Of a stretch of DNA of 64,000 nt, positions 42,228 to 52,208 are shown one piece after another; within the stretch, counting starts at the first letter, position 1; each line of letters starts with the position of its first letter. A program made the position numbers and the translations under genes. The stretch is taken from assembly GCA_019187105.1 (NCBI GenBank), contig JABAQM010000001.1, positions 1,054,001 to 1,118,000 of the forward strand, read 5' to 3'. The notes under the pieces were generated by a model. That model did no database searches. It saw nothing but the letters and a program-made list of their open reading frames with translations, and had not been told where the DNA came from. Source of the stretch: Fimbriimonadaceae bacterium. GTDB taxonomy: Bacteria > Armatimonadota > Fimbriimonadia > Fimbriimonadales > Fimbriimonadaceae.

Positions 42228-42985
42228 GACTTCTGTCCTAGGTGGTTCTGAATTCGATCTTTCAAGTGGGCGTAGGCGTCGGACCGGTCCAGGTAGCTTC
42301 GCGTAAACCCTGAATTAATATACAGCGCTTTCGCAAGAAGTCGGTCAGCTTCTTGAACCTCGTCTCCTTCAAGCCGAACAACGGCTTCTCGAAGAAGACG
42401 CACGAGATAGTTGGCAGGGTACGCCTTGGCGTCGGTCAGCGATCTGGAAAGCCTAAAGAAGGTGGCGGCCCGGAGAAAGGCGTCGCGGCCGCCACCATCG
42501 AGGGCAAGGTCGTGGAAGTCGTCGCCGAGATTGTAGTAGTGCCTTGCCAATTCGAACCGAAGCCCATGATCGGGAATGGGCCGGATGGTGGGTGGCATGG
42601 CTTCGAGCCCGGCAAGCTGTCGCTGAAGCGAGCCGATCGCCTCAAGGCGCAGCGGAATCATCGTTTTTGGCGAGGCGCCTGCCCGTAGGCCGATTGCCTC
42701 GATGAGAATGGTCTGGTTGAAGCAATAGCCTGGCGCCGATGCCTCGACTTCGCGAGCCCAGGCTTCTGCCGACGTGCGGTCGCCGCTTCGAATCGCCTGC
42801 TGAGCGGCGTCGACCTTGGCGGCCAATGCGGGGTCGGCAAGAGGCACCCGCCAAGGATTGATTTCCTGGATGATCAGCTCGCCATAGCCGGGCTCCTGGT
42901 GAAGGAAATCGCGGTCCTCGGGCAGCAGTTGTTCGGGCCGTTCCACGGGCGTCGAGATCGGTATCTTGTCGAAGCCTTCGCTCAT
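42224..42985 (-). CDS. Helical protein of unknown function (TPR-like)
   Basis: 253 residues from ATG at 42985 (MSEGFDKIPIS). A Pro-rich start is followed by helical pairs, such as AAKVDAAQQAIRSGDRTSAEAWAREVEA and the late ADRLLAKALYINSGFTRSYL, consistent with tetratricopeptide-like repeats. No signal peptide. It overlaps the micropeptide gene (ATGA) and thus heads an operon with the sigma factor. A partner or regulator is possible. Confidence 0.65.
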   Translation of the reverse strand: MSEGFDKIPISTPVERPEQLLPEDRDFLHQEPGYGELIIQEINPWRVPLADPALAAKVDAAQQAIRSGDRTSAEAWAREVEASAPGYCFNQTILIEAIGLRAGASPKTMIPLRLEAIGSLQRQLAGLEAMPPTIRPIPDHGLRFELARHYYNLGDDFHDLALDGGGRDAFLRAATFFRLSRSLTDAKAYPANYLVRLLREAVVRLEGDEVQEADRLLAKALYINSGFTRSYLDRSDAYAHLKDRIQNHLGQKS

Positions 42986-43115
42986 GCTTGGTAACGAACC
43001 GCTGCCTGTCACCAAAACCGGGGTCAGTTCCGCGGGCCTTTTTAGACAGTCGCGAGGCGTGCCCGTCATTTTCGTCAAGCAATTTCGACGAACCTGTGAC
43101 CATAAAATAGGCATC

Positions 43116-44210
43116 ATGCTCTCGATTCTTGTCGCCCCGTTATTCGCCTACGCACCGGCCGGTTGCCTTTGCTGCGCGATGCTGCCGCAGGAGCGCACGC
43201 CGGGCGGATGGCCAAAGGGCCAGCCCGATTCGGCGCCAATCGCGCTGCATTCCGAGGAGATCAACTTCGATCAGGTCCGACAGCTGACATTTGGGGGCCA
43301 GAACGCCGAAGCCTATTGGAGCCAGGACGGCAAGAAGATCATCTTCCAGTCGCGACAGGAGGGCTATCCCGATGAGCAGATCTTCACGATGAGTGCGGAT
43401 GGCTCCAAGAAAACGCTGGTGAGCACCGGCAAAGGCCGTTGCACCTGCGGATACTGGTCGCCAGACGGCAAGAAGATCTTCTTCAGCAGCACCCACACGA
43501 AAAACGAGGGAGCCCAGCCGCCGGTGGACATGTCCAAGGGCTACGTTTGGATGGTGAATCCGCAGTTCTCCCTCTACACCGCCAATGCCGACGGGTCGGA
43601 CAAGAAGGTCGTGATCGACAAGAACCAGTACGTGGCCGAAACAACCGTCAGTCCGGACGGCAAGTGGCTTTACTTCACCGGCGGATTCGAAAACGATCTC
43701 GAGATCTACCGCGCCAAGATCGACGGCAGCGGAATCGAGCGCATGACGAACGAAGTCGGCTACGACGGCGGACCATTCGTGTCGTGGGATGGAAAGAAGA
43801 TCGTCTACCGCCGCGCCGGGTTGGCATCAGAAGAGGCCAAGAACGACTATCTGGAGCTGTTCAAGCAGCATCTCGTTCGCCCGAGCAAGCTCGAAATCTG
43901 GATCATGGACGCGGACGGAAGGAACCGCCGGCAAGTGACTTCGCTGAATGCCGCGTCGTTTGCGCCGTTCCTTCACCCCGACGGCAAGCGCATTATCTTC
44001 AGCTCGAACTTTGGCGATCCGAAGGGCCGAGAGTTCGATCTGTTCATGATCGATACCGATGGCAAGAATCTCCGCCGCATCACCCACACGCCTGAGTTCG
44101 ACGGCTTCCCCATGTTCTCGAAGGACGGCAAGCGCTTGGTCTGGGCATCGAACCGGAACGGCAAAGTCCGAGGAGAGACCAATATCTTCGTCGCCGACTG
44201 GGTCGACTAA
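43116..44210 (+). CDS. Secreted TolB-like beta-propeller (PD40 repeats)
   Basis: 364 residues from ATG at 43116. Signal peptide (LSILVAPLFAYAPAG, with a Cys cluster CLCCAM that could be lipidated). Then TolB/PD40 blades, each with an S-PDGK-type turn: WSQDGKKIIFQS, WSPDGKKIFFSS, VSPDGKWLYFTG, LHPDGKRIIFSS and FSKDGKRLVWAS. Probable extracytoplasmic propeller of unknown ligand. Faces the sigma-factor operon divergently. Confidence 0.85.
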   Translation: MLSILVAPLFAYAPAGCLCCAMLPQERTPGGWPKGQPDSAPIALHSEEINFDQVRQLTFGGQNAEAYWSQDGKKIIFQSRQEGYPDEQIFTMSADGSKKTLVSTGKGRCTCGYWSPDGKKIFFSSTHTKNEGAQPPVDMSKGYVWMVNPQFSLYTANADGSDKKVVIDKNQYVAETTVSPDGKWLYFTGGFENDLEIYRAKIDGSGIERMTNEVGYDGGPFVSWDGKKIVYRRAGLASEEAKNDYLELFKQHLVRPSKLEIWIMDADGRNRRQVTSLNAASFAPFLHPDGKRIIFSSNFGDPKGREFDLFMIDTDGKNLRRITHTPEFDGFPMFSKDGKRLVWASNRNGKVRGETNIFVADWVD

Positions 44211-44809
44211 CCACTCAGCAGAACATAGAGCAGCACGCCGGCTATGACGAGGTTGTAGGTGGCGTGCTTCCATGTCGAGTGCCTGATGCCGCCGCCAAGA
44301 TAGGCCTGAGTCAGCCACATGCCCGTAATCGCCAGGGCCAGACAAAACGCTATCGGGACGCCCACCCCGGCGTGGGCGATTCCAAATTTGAGACTCTTGC
44401 CGACGCCCTGGCCGAGACTTTTCGTGCCGTCCCGAAAGACATACTCCTCCCACCTTGCGAGGCGAGGAATATTGAATGCAAGCAGGAGAACGAAGACGAT
44501 GCCAATCCAAGGTATGGCGGCTCCGCCCGAGATGAGCGATCGTGGTGTTTCACGCTCCTCGGGCGTGGAGATGAGCTGAAGCCAGCTGAACTGCGCGACA
44601 GCGCCGCCATAGATATAAAGTACGGTGCCTACCGTGCCGACCAGTGCCAGCACGAGGAGAGTTTCCGCAAGCACGCCCACCCACTCAATCGGCGTCCGAC
44701 GGGCGAACACGGACCAGTAGCGCTTCCACCTTCGTTCCTTGATCGGCAGCAAGAGCGACCATCCCGCATAGGCCAAAAAGGCATACTGGATCACGGTCAA
44801 TACGGTCAT
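44207..44809 (-). CDS. Integral membrane protein coupled to an ABC permease gene
   Basis: 200 residues. Hydrophobic segments: VIQYAFLAYAGWSLLLP, VLAETLLVLALVGTVGTVLYI, IPWIGIVFVLLLAFNI, GVPIAFCLALAITGMWL and NLVIAGVLLYVLL. The ATG overlaps the TGA of the permease gene (ATGA). No family recognised; being coupled to a transporter it may be an accessory membrane subunit. Confidence 0.65.
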   Translation of the reverse strand: MTVLTVIQYAFLAYAGWSLLLPIKERRWKRYWSVFARRTPIEWVGVLAETLLVLALVGTVGTVLYIYGGAVAQFSWLQLISTPEERETPRSLISGGAAIPWIGIVFVLLLAFNIPRLARWEEYVFRDGTKSLGQGVGKSLKFGIAHAGVGVPIAFCLALAITGMWLTQAYLGGGIRHSTWKHATYNLVIAGVLLYVLLSG

Positions 44810-46323
44810 CGTTCACCGGGAAGAATGATGCCGCGCATGATGACCCGCTGAGCCAAGAGGAACACGATGAGCGTGGGAAGGGCAGCGATGGTCAGGGCGG
44901 CGAAAATGACCGCCTTTGGCGCGCTTTGCTGCATCTGATAGATCCACACCATCAGCGTCCACATACGCCGGTCCTGAGCCACGAGGAAGGCATACATGAA
45001 GGCGCCATACGCGCTCATGAAGGCAATCAGCGAAATATAGCCGAGCACCGGCTTGCTGAGCGGGAGGGCGATCTTCCACAGCATCGTGCCTTCTCTCGCG
45101 CCGTCGATTTGGCCGCTCTCGAAGAGCTCGGCCGGCAGCGAATCGAAAAAGCCCTTCAGGAGGTAGATCATGTAGCCTGAGGCCGCCGTTGGAAGAACGA
45201 GGGCGGCGAAGGTATTGAGCAGGCCGAGATCCTTCAGCAGCAAGAAGGATGGGATCATCGCGACCTCGGCCGGAAAGGCCATCGTGGCGAGCAGGAACAG
45301 GAGGATCTTCGCCGTTGCCGGCATATGGAATCTCGAGAGGGCGTATGCGGCGAGCGGATTGACGATCAAGTGGGTGAGAACGGCGAGACCGCAGAAGATA
45401 ACGGTGTTGAGAACGGCCCTACCCTGGACCAGGATGTAGTCCAGCACATAGCGGTAGTTCCTGGTCGCGAACTCCCGCTTCAGGGCAGGCGCCTCGGCGG
45501 CGAGAATCGTCCGCTCGAAAGCCTCGATCGGTAGGGGTCCGCCGAACCGTCTCTCCGGCCAATCCTTGGCGAAGCGGGGATGGAGCGACACCCGCTCGAA
45601 CTCCGCCAATGCGTCGCCGCCAAGGGGAAGGGCCACGGTTTCAAAAGTCTTCGCATTGCCGCGCACGTCAGCGGGAACCGTGGAGAACTGATTCTCGTGC
45701 CGACCGCGCAACCATTCCTGAAAAAGGCGCTGTTTGGCAATCGGAATGCGCAGCTCGGCCGGGAGGCTCTGCTTAAACTCGAGCCATTCGCTCCACTTTC
45801 GCCCCTCGACTGGCTTCCAGTTTCTTCGATCGAACCACTCGACTGGTGGCACGACGGTCTGGAACGACGTGTTTTCCTCCAGATAGGCGATATTCAAGTC
45901 CCGGATTCGGAGGTATCGCGTTCTGAGCCACGCCTGATACTCCATCGCCAGCCGACCGGTCACCTGGTTTCCGGCGGTCCTGAACCCCGCCACCCACCAA
46001 TCCAAGGGCAGCTCCATCAGCCAGCGGCTATAGTCATCAACGCGGTCCGCCGCCTGCTGACCAGTGCGGGTCGCGGCGATCAAGCTCAGGTCGCCCGCGT
46101 ATTTATCATTCAAGTATTTTTCGAAAAGCTTATCGTTGTCGCCAAAGTAAGCCGGCACGATTCGGTTTTCGTTCTGGTCGGTGGGCCCGGTCAGGCTCGT
46201 TCCAACCATCAGGAGAAACGGGTACAGCGTGGTCACTGCCCCGACGATGAGAATGGCATAGACCAGCGCCATTGCAAGCCTTGCCCTCCATCGCCTCCTT
46301 CCGACCTTTCCAACCAGTGGCAT
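44806..46323 (-). CDS. Carbohydrate ABC transporter permease (MalG-like) with large insertion
   Basis: 505 residues, against about 280 usual for MalG-type permeases. Helix 1 (ALVYAILIVGAVTTLYPFLL) is followed by about 270 polar, Trp- and Arg-rich residues that should lie outside the membrane. The normal core follows: VFCGLAVLTHLIV-type helices, then the EAA loop ELFESGQIDGAREGTMLWKIALPLSKP (in two parts) and the last helices. No binding protein, partner permease or ATPase is adjacent. The insert could replace a binding protein or contact one. Confidence 0.82.
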   Translation of the reverse strand: MPLVGKVGRRRWRARLAMALVYAILIVGAVTTLYPFLLMVGTSLTGPTDQNENRIVPAYFGDNDKLFEKYLNDKYAGDLSLIAATRTGQQAADRVDDYSRWLMELPLDWWVAGFRTAGNQVTGRLAMEYQAWLRTRYLRIRDLNIAYLEENTSFQTVVPPVEWFDRRNWKPVEGRKWSEWLEFKQSLPAELRIPIAKQRLFQEWLRGRHENQFSTVPADVRGNAKTFETVALPLGGDALAEFERVSLHPRFAKDWPERRFGGPLPIEAFERTILAAEAPALKREFATRNYRYVLDYILVQGRAVLNTVIFCGLAVLTHLIVNPLAAYALSRFHMPATAKILLFLLATMAFPAEVAMIPSFLLLKDLGLLNTFAALVLPTAASGYMIYLLKGFFDSLPAELFESGQIDGAREGTMLWKIALPLSKPVLGYISLIAFMSAYGAFMYAFLVAQDRRMWTLMVWIYQMQQSAPKAVIFAALTIAALPTLIVFLLAQRVIMRGIILPGER

Positions 46324-46507
46324 CCGTGAAATTCTCCACGTCCGTTTACCGGATTTGGAGTGAATCCCGCATTTTTACTCAATACCCGCATAAATACTTG
46401 GGACTCAGGCAGAGATACCAGGGAATGGACTTCATGAAGCCCGTATCATTTCGGGCCGGTAATCACGGAAGGTTCCGGTTCGGTAGGGGCAGCTCACGGA
46501 GGAATAC

Positions 46508-47950
46508 ATGTCTGCTTTTCGCGTAAACACGAACGTCACTGCAATGAATGCCCTGCGCAACCTGGGCATGACCGGATTGGAGTACGGCAAGTCCGTCACT
46601 CGGCTCTCGACCGGTCTTCGCATCAACTCGGCTGCCGACGATCCCGCCGGACTGATCGGATCTGAGACTTTCCGAGCTCAGATCACGGGTATCGACCAGG
46701 CGTTGAAAAACAGCCAGGACGCTGTCAACTACGCCAAGACGGCCGAAGGTGCGATGGACGAGATGAACAAGCTGCTGCGTGATGCGAGGGCGCTGGCGGT
46801 TCAGTCCGCCAACTCGGCCACCCTGACCGAAGCCCAGAAGCAAGCCAACCAGAACCAACTGAACTCGATCGTCGCATCGATCACGAGAATTTCCCAGAAC
46901 ACGTCGTTCGGCGGCAAGAAGCTGCTCGACGGCTCGGCCGGAACTTACGCGGCGTCGATCAGCGCTGCCAACGTGTCCTCGATGTCGTTCAGCGGCATTT
47001 TCAACGGCAACTCGATTTCTCAGGCCAGCACGGTTACTGTCGATATGACGACGGCAGCCACCCGCGCCAGTGTGACCGGCACCCGGCTCTTCACCAATGC
47101 CACGGACACCGTTCAGGCCGGCTCGTTCACCATCAACGGCGTCACCTTCTCAACGGCCTCGAGCGACACGATTCTCGACGTCGTCGCCCGCATCAACAAC
47201 TCAAGCGATCAGACCGGCGTCACCGCCACCTGGACGGCCGGTGGTAGCGGCGTGGTGCTTCGCAACAAGAACTACGGCTCGGATGCAAAGGTCGAGCTGA
47301 TCGACTCCAATGCCATCCTTCGAACCGCTGCGGGCGCCCAGTCGAGCACGGGCGTGGATGCGATTGCCGATGTGGTCATCAACACGTCCAGCGGCTTGGT
47401 CACCGTGAGCTTTAACGCGGGCAAGGGACTGACACTTCGCGACAAGTACGGCAACACCGTCCAGCTCACTGAGAACGGCAACCTCGACACGACCGCCGGC
47501 GGCGCCGCCTGGGGTCAGGTCTACGTCGGTTCGTCGAACTTCCAGATCGGCGGCAATGCGGGCGAGACGACGCAGCTGTCTCTTTCCAACATGGCAGCTT
47601 CCAACCTTGGCACCGGCGTGGTCTCCGGCAAGAACCTCAGCAACCTCGACCTGACCACCGCAAGTGGCGCGACCGACGCCCTGAGTGTGATCGACAAGGC
47701 GATCAACGACGTTTCCGAGTCGCGCGGTCGTATCGGCAACTTCAGCCGCAACGTCGTCGAGTCGAACATCCGGTCCCTGGCCGTTTCACGGGAAAACCTC
47801 TCGGCAACCGAGTCGTCGATCCGAGACGTGGACGTCGCCGAGGAAATGACCAACTTCACGAAGATTCAGATTCTGCAGCAGAGCGGCATGGCGATCCTCG
47901 CCCAGGCCAACTCGGCTCCGCAGAGTGTGCTTTCCCTTCTCAGGGGATAA
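46508..47950 (+). CDS. Flagellin
   Basis: 480 residues. Classical N-terminal D0/D1 helices (NTNVTAMNALRNLG, LSTGLRINSAADDPAGL) and C-terminal D1/D0 (SRGRIGNFSRNVVESNIRSL, ESSIRDVDVAEEMTNFTK, LAQANSAPQSVLSLLRG). The variable centre (about 150-390) includes a flagellin-hook-IN-like part. GGAGG precedes the ATG. No other flagellar gene is near, so the filament gene stands alone. A TAAA box and a poor GCCGATAA-like box upstream (near 46392) hint at sigma-28 but are weak. Confidence 0.95.
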   Translation: MSAFRVNTNVTAMNALRNLGMTGLEYGKSVTRLSTGLRINSAADDPAGLIGSETFRAQITGIDQALKNSQDAVNYAKTAEGAMDEMNKLLRDARALAVQSANSATLTEAQKQANQNQLNSIVASITRISQNTSFGGKKLLDGSAGTYAASISAANVSSMSFSGIFNGNSISQASTVTVDMTTAATRASVTGTRLFTNATDTVQAGSFTINGVTFSTASSDTILDVVARINNSSDQTGVTATWTAGGSGVVLRNKNYGSDAKVELIDSNAILRTAAGAQSSTGVDAIADVVINTSSGLVTVSFNAGKGLTLRDKYGNTVQLTENGNLDTTAGGAAWGQVYVGSSNFQIGGNAGETTQLSLSNMAASNLGTGVVSGKNLSNLDLTTASGATDALSVIDKAINDVSESRGRIGNFSRNVVESNIRSLAVSRENLSATESSIRDVDVAEEMTNFTKIQILQQSGMAILAQANSAPQSVLSLLRG

Positions 47951-47975
47951 CCGGGCTATCGTGAGCCCACGCGAA

Positions 47976-48016
47976 AAGAAGCCCCCGGACTCCGGTCCGG
48001 GCGGCTTCTTGCTTTT
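47976..48016 (+). terminator. Intrinsic terminator of flagellin gene
   Basis: AAGAAGCC plus CCCGGAC (47976-47990) pair with GTCCGGG plus GGCTTCTT (47995-48010) around a TCCG loop, one C bulged, followed by GCTTTT. Confidence 0.85.
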
Positions 48017-48037
48017 AGCTAACGCTGGGTTGCCAGC

Positions 48038-50665
48038 TCACTTCTTCTTGGCAAAACGGCGCTTTGGCCGCGGGGGGGCGGCAGCCTTTGCCTTGATGAG
48101 TTCGATGGCCTGATCCGCGGTTAGCTCGTTGGGATCGATCGACTTGGGAATGGTCGCATTGATCTTGCCATCGGTGACATAGGGTCCGTAAAAGCCATTT
48201 AAGACCTTGACCGGCCCGGCCAGACCATCGAGAACGCCGAAGTCCTTGATCGCGGTCTTGGGCGCCCCAGGTGTACGGGCCCGCTTGGCTTCCTTTGGCG
48301 ACCTTACGATTGCCTCCGCCTCGGCCAAGGGCATGGTCGCCAGCGATCGCCAGCTATCGACGTTTCGGAATTCGTCGCCCCATTTCAAGTAAGGGCCATA
48401 GCGACCGATGTCGCCGGTCAATGGCTTGCCGTCGATCTCACCGAATTTCCTCGGCAGCGAAAAGAGCAGTTTCAGATCCTCCTCGGAGAGCGCCTCCGGC
48501 TTGAGGTCCTTTGGCAGAGCAGCTCGTCTCGGCGCCGTCTTTGCTTCCCGTTCTTCTGGAGTCTGGTCCAGTTCCAAATACGTTCCAAATCGGCCGCGCT
48601 TAAGGAACACGCAACGCCCAGACGAGGGCTCGCGACCAAGCGCCTCGGGGCCACTCAGCAATTCCAGGGCGCGGTCGTAGGTGAGCTCGGCCGGCGGTAT
48701 CGATTCTGGAACCGAAGCGGTGTTGCCGGTGCCGCCTTCCCCACGCTGAATAAAGGGGCCATTCTTCCCAATCCGGACGACGATTCGTTCCGGCGAGCCG
48801 TTCTGCCCCGGAACCGAAATAGCCGGAAATGGAATCTCCTTCTTCCGCTCTTCGATCATCTTTTCGAGACCGGGGGAATCCTGACCCAGATAGAAATCCT
48901 TCAAGTACGCGACGCTATCGCGGTCGCCATTGGAAATCTCATCCAGCTCGTCTTCCATTCGGGCCGTGAACTTCAGGTCGACGAGCTCCCCGAAGTTGTT
49001 CTCAAGAAGCTCGGTCACGGCAAAGGCGGTAAAGGTCGGAATGAGCTCATTGCCCGCCTTGAAAACGTACCCGCGGTCCTGAATCGTGGAGATGATCGAA
49101 GCATAGGTGCTGGGCCGCCCGATGCCCTCTTCCTCCAGCTTCTTGATCAGCGATGCTTCGGTGTAGCGTGCAGGTGGCCGGGTGTGGTGCTCCTTCGCCC
49201 CGACGGACTTCAAGTCGACAACCTGCCCCTTTGCCAGCGGAGGCAGGACGGTCTCGCGCTCGCCAAGCTCGGCCTCGGGATCGTCACTCCCCTCGACGTA
49301 GGCTCTCAGAAACCCGGGAAATTCGATGACCTTCCCCGATGCTCCGAACCAGAGGTTCTTGCCGCTTGCATCGACCGCGATCTTCGCCTGCGTTCTCAAA
49401 ACCCTTGCCGGCAGCATCTGGCTGGCGATCGTGCGCTTCCAGATCAGGTCGTAGAGTGCGAACTCCTCTTTGGAGAGAAACTTCTTGATATCGTCCGGTC
49501 GCCGGGAAAGATCGGTTGGCCGGATGGCTTCGTGCGCCTCCTGCGCGTTCTTCGATTTGGTGGTGTATCGCTTCGGCTTATCGGGCAGGTATTCCTTGCC
49601 GTATAGCTGCTGGATGACCTCGCGGGCCTCGGTGAGAGCGCGTTCCGCCAGCGTGAGGCTGTCGGTTCGCATGTACGTAATCAAGCCGACGCGTTCGCCA
49701 TCAAGGTCTACACCCTCGTACAGCTTCTGCGCGATCTGCATACACGCCTTGGACGACATCCGGAGCTTCCGGTTGGACTCCTGCTGGAGGGTGGAAGTCA
49801 TGAACGGCGGCGGCGGCGATTCCTGCCCTGGGTTCGATTCGACTTCAACCACCGTCCACGGCGTTGCCGAACGGCAGGCCGATTCCAGGTTCTCCGCCAT
49901 CTGCCGGTCGACAAGGATCGCCTTGGCGTCCTTCAGTTGCCCGGTTTCGGCGTCGAAGCTCTTGCCGCTGGCGATACCCTTTCCATCAATGCGCTCAAGG
50001 GTGGCCTTGAACTCCGTGCCTTTTGCTCCCAGCAAGGCTTCAAGGTCCCAATACTCGGCTGACCGGAAAGCTATTCGCTGCCGCTCACGCTCGACGGTAA
50101 GGCGGACGGCAACGCTCTGCACACGCCCCGCACTGAGCCCACGCTTGACCTTGGTCCACAAGAGCGGCGATAGCGTGTACCCGTAGAGGCGATCGAGAAT
50201 TCGCCTGGCCTCCTGCGCCTTGACAAGATCGGCATCCACGGCCCGGGGCTTCCTCAGCGCTTCCTGGATCGCTTCCTTCGTGATCTCATGGAAGACGATG
50301 CGCTTGACATCGACCTTCTTGGAAGGCTTGAGCACCTCCAGGACATGCCAGCTAATGCTCTCGCCTTCGCGGTCTTCATCAGTCGCGAGGAGGATGACTT
50401 CTTTGCCCTTGGCCGCTTCCTTGAGTTTGGCGACGTGGCGTCGTTTGTCGTCGGGCACGATGTAGATCGGTTCGAAGTTGTTGGCGGTGTTGACGCCAAG
50501 GCGCGCCCATTTCTCCTTTTTGAACTCGGCCGGAATCTCGGCCGCACTTTCCGGCAAGTCTCGCACGTGACCGAAGCTGGCTTCGACCTGGTAGTCCGAG
50601 CCCAAAAAGCGCTCGATGGTTCGAGCCTTTGCAGGCGATTCGACGATGACAAGGTGTTTGGGCAT
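48038..50665 (-). CDS. topA: DNA topoisomerase I
   Basis: 875 residues, type IA. Toprim domain at the start (KHLVIVESPAKARTIERFLG, then ATDEDREGESISWH). Catalytic Tyr331 in LITYMRTDSL. The C-terminal part has repeated CRPT-like units (GPYLKWGDEFRN, GPYVTDGKINATIPKSI) in place of the zinc fingers of E. coli TopA, and a Lys/Arg-rich tail. Relaxes negative supercoils. Own promoter at 50687-50716. The ATG starts within about 15 bases of the predicted transcript start. Confidence 0.96.
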   Translation of the reverse strand: MPKHLVIVESPAKARTIERFLGSDYQVEASFGHVRDLPESAAEIPAEFKKEKWARLGVNTANNFEPIYIVPDDKRRHVAKLKEAAKGKEVILLATDEDREGESISWHVLEVLKPSKKVDVKRIVFHEITKEAIQEALRKPRAVDADLVKAQEARRILDRLYGYTLSPLLWTKVKRGLSAGRVQSVAVRLTVERERQRIAFRSAEYWDLEALLGAKGTEFKATLERIDGKGIASGKSFDAETGQLKDAKAILVDRQMAENLESACRSATPWTVVEVESNPGQESPPPPFMTSTLQQESNRKLRMSSKACMQIAQKLYEGVDLDGERVGLITYMRTDSLTLAERALTEAREVIQQLYGKEYLPDKPKRYTTKSKNAQEAHEAIRPTDLSRRPDDIKKFLSKEEFALYDLIWKRTIASQMLPARVLRTQAKIAVDASGKNLWFGASGKVIEFPGFLRAYVEGSDDPEAELGERETVLPPLAKGQVVDLKSVGAKEHHTRPPARYTEASLIKKLEEEGIGRPSTYASIISTIQDRGYVFKAGNELIPTFTAFAVTELLENNFGELVDLKFTARMEDELDEISNGDRDSVAYLKDFYLGQDSPGLEKMIEERKKEIPFPAISVPGQNGSPERIVVRIGKNGPFIQRGEGGTGNTASVPESIPPAELTYDRALELLSGPEALGREPSSGRCVFLKRGRFGTYLELDQTPEEREAKTAPRRAALPKDLKPEALSEEDLKLLFSLPRKFGEIDGKPLTGDIGRYGPYLKWGDEFRNVDSWRSLATMPLAEAEAIVRSPKEAKRARTPGAPKTAIKDFGVLDGLAGPVKVLNGFYGPYVTDGKINATIPKSIDPNELTADQAIELIKAKAAAPPRPKRRFAKKK

Positions 50666-50686
50666 TTTTGGCCGTTGGCGGACGCA

Positions 50687-50716
50687 ATACTACCGACGCC
50701 CTTTCGAGACTGTCAA
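50687..50716 (-). promoter_or_regulatory. topA promoter
   Basis: On the minus strand TTGACA (50716-50711), 18-base spacer, TAGTAT (50692-50687). The start would leave a leader of only about 15 bases before the topA ATG. Confidence 0.7.
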
Positions 50717-50802
50717 GGGCACGGATAAGTTTCCAATAATTCTGATATCCCGCCGAACTTCGGCACGGCAACAATCTCGGAAGCGTCTGGGTAGTTTAAG
50801 TT

Positions 50803-52197
50803 ATGCGGATTCTCGCGCTAGTGTTCCTTGTCGTCGCAACGGCTGCAACCCGTGCCGAGGAGCTGTGGATCAAGATCTCGCTCCAAGGAATCAAGCTCGG
50901 TTACGCGTCGTACCAGCGACTTCCCGATCCGAAAGGATTCCGGTCGGAATCGATCATGGTGCTGAATTCGAAGATGCTGGGCAGCGCACTGGGGATGCGG
51001 ATTTCCAGCGTCACTTGGACGGACAAGGCAGGCAAGACGCTTCGGATGAGCACCGTTTCAGAGAGCTCGGGACGAAAGCAGGTCCTCCTCGCCAAGTTTA
51101 CGCCGAAAACGATCGAGATCGACCTGGACAATAACGGCCAAAAGTCGAAGAAGAGCCTGAAACTGCCCAAGGATGGTTTTGTGCTCGACGACCCGACGCA
51201 ATCAATTCTTTCCGGAACCACGCCGGCGGTCGGAAAGCCGGTCAAGTTCTATATTTTGGATCCCACCACCATTTCGCTGGTTGCGAACGAGGTCGTGTAC
51301 AAGGGCAAGGGAAAAGCCAACGTGGAAGGTCGGACGGTCGACGCCGAGATCATCGAAGTGCGTGACCCGCGGGCCAACTCCACGATGTATGTGAGCGCCA
51401 AAGGGGACCTCATCTACGCCGAGGGGCCGATGGGTATGAAGATGGTGCCAACGGCAAAGGAAGATGCGATCGCGACCGAGGAAAGCAATGGCGCGGTCGA
51501 TCTGGCCTTCGCAACCGCCTTGACCCCGCAGCCGACGCTCGAGAACCCTCTGGCGGCCAAGCGTCTGGATCTTACGATTTCCGGCGCCGATCTCGGCAGA
51601 ATTCCTTCCGACGGCCACCAAACTGTCACGAGGTCGGGATCGTCATGGTCGGTCATCGTGCATCCGGTCAAACGGAATCCGAAGCCGGTGACGATCGCCG
51701 CCGCGCGCAAGGCTCAACCTCAGTGGGTGAAACCCGACCTGCATGTGCCAAGCGATTCAGCGAAGTTCAGGAACCTTTCCAAGAAGCTGGTCGGCAATGC
51801 TACCGACGTGATGGGTGCGGCAAGCCGGATCAAGGCCTACGTCCATAACAACATGAAGCCGAACGCCGGAATCGGCGTGCTGCGTGATGCCACCGAGGTT
51901 CTGGAAACGAAGGAAGGCGTCTGCCGCGATTACGCGATCCTGACTGCCGCGCTCATGCGGGCAGCGGGAATCCCGACGAAAATGGCGAGTGGCTTGGTTA
52001 GCCTGGATGGCCGGTTCTTCTACCACGCATGGGTCGAGATTTGGGATGGAAAGGGTTGGTTTGCGATCGACTCGACAAGGCCAGAAGCGTCCGTATCCGC
52101 AAGTCACGTCAAGCTCGCAGGGGGCACGGTTGGCGACGCTTTCGTGTTCAAGGTGCTTCACGGGGCTACAATTAAGGTCAATTCGGTTCAGTACTGA
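50803..52197 (+). CDS. Secreted transglutaminase-like protein
   Basis: 464 residues with a signal peptide (LALVFLVVATAATRA). The first 300 residues are beta-rich and unassigned. The C-terminal transglutaminase core has the full triad: Cys374 in GVCRDYAIL, His408 in FFYHAWVEIW, Asp423 in FAIDSTRPE. Papain-like proteins of this family cleave or cross-link peptides in the cell envelope. Precedes the PIN-TRAM gene by 11 bases on the same strand. Confidence 0.85.
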   Translation: MRILALVFLVVATAATRAEELWIKISLQGIKLGYASYQRLPDPKGFRSESIMVLNSKMLGSALGMRISSVTWTDKAGKTLRMSTVSESSGRKQVLLAKFTPKTIEIDLDNNGQKSKKSLKLPKDGFVLDDPTQSILSGTTPAVGKPVKFYILDPTTISLVANEVVYKGKGKANVEGRTVDAEIIEVRDPRANSTMYVSAKGDLIYAEGPMGMKMVPTAKEDAIATEESNGAVDLAFATALTPQPTLENPLAAKRLDLTISGADLGRIPSDGHQTVTRSGSSWSVIVHPVKRNPKPVTIAAARKAQPQWVKPDLHVPSDSAKFRNLSKKLVGNATDVMGAASRIKAYVHNNMKPNAGIGVLRDATEVLETKEGVCRDYAILTAALMRAAGIPTKMASGLVSLDGRFFYHAWVEIWDGKGWFAIDSTRPEASVSASHVKLAGGTVGDAFVFKVLHGATIKVNSVQY

Positions 52198-52208
52198 AAG
52201 GAAATAAC

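Noticed and set aside
46380-46430. Sigma-28 promoter before flagellin
   Set aside because: A TAAA box exists, but the second box matches the consensus poorly at any allowed spacing, so no promoter is claimed.
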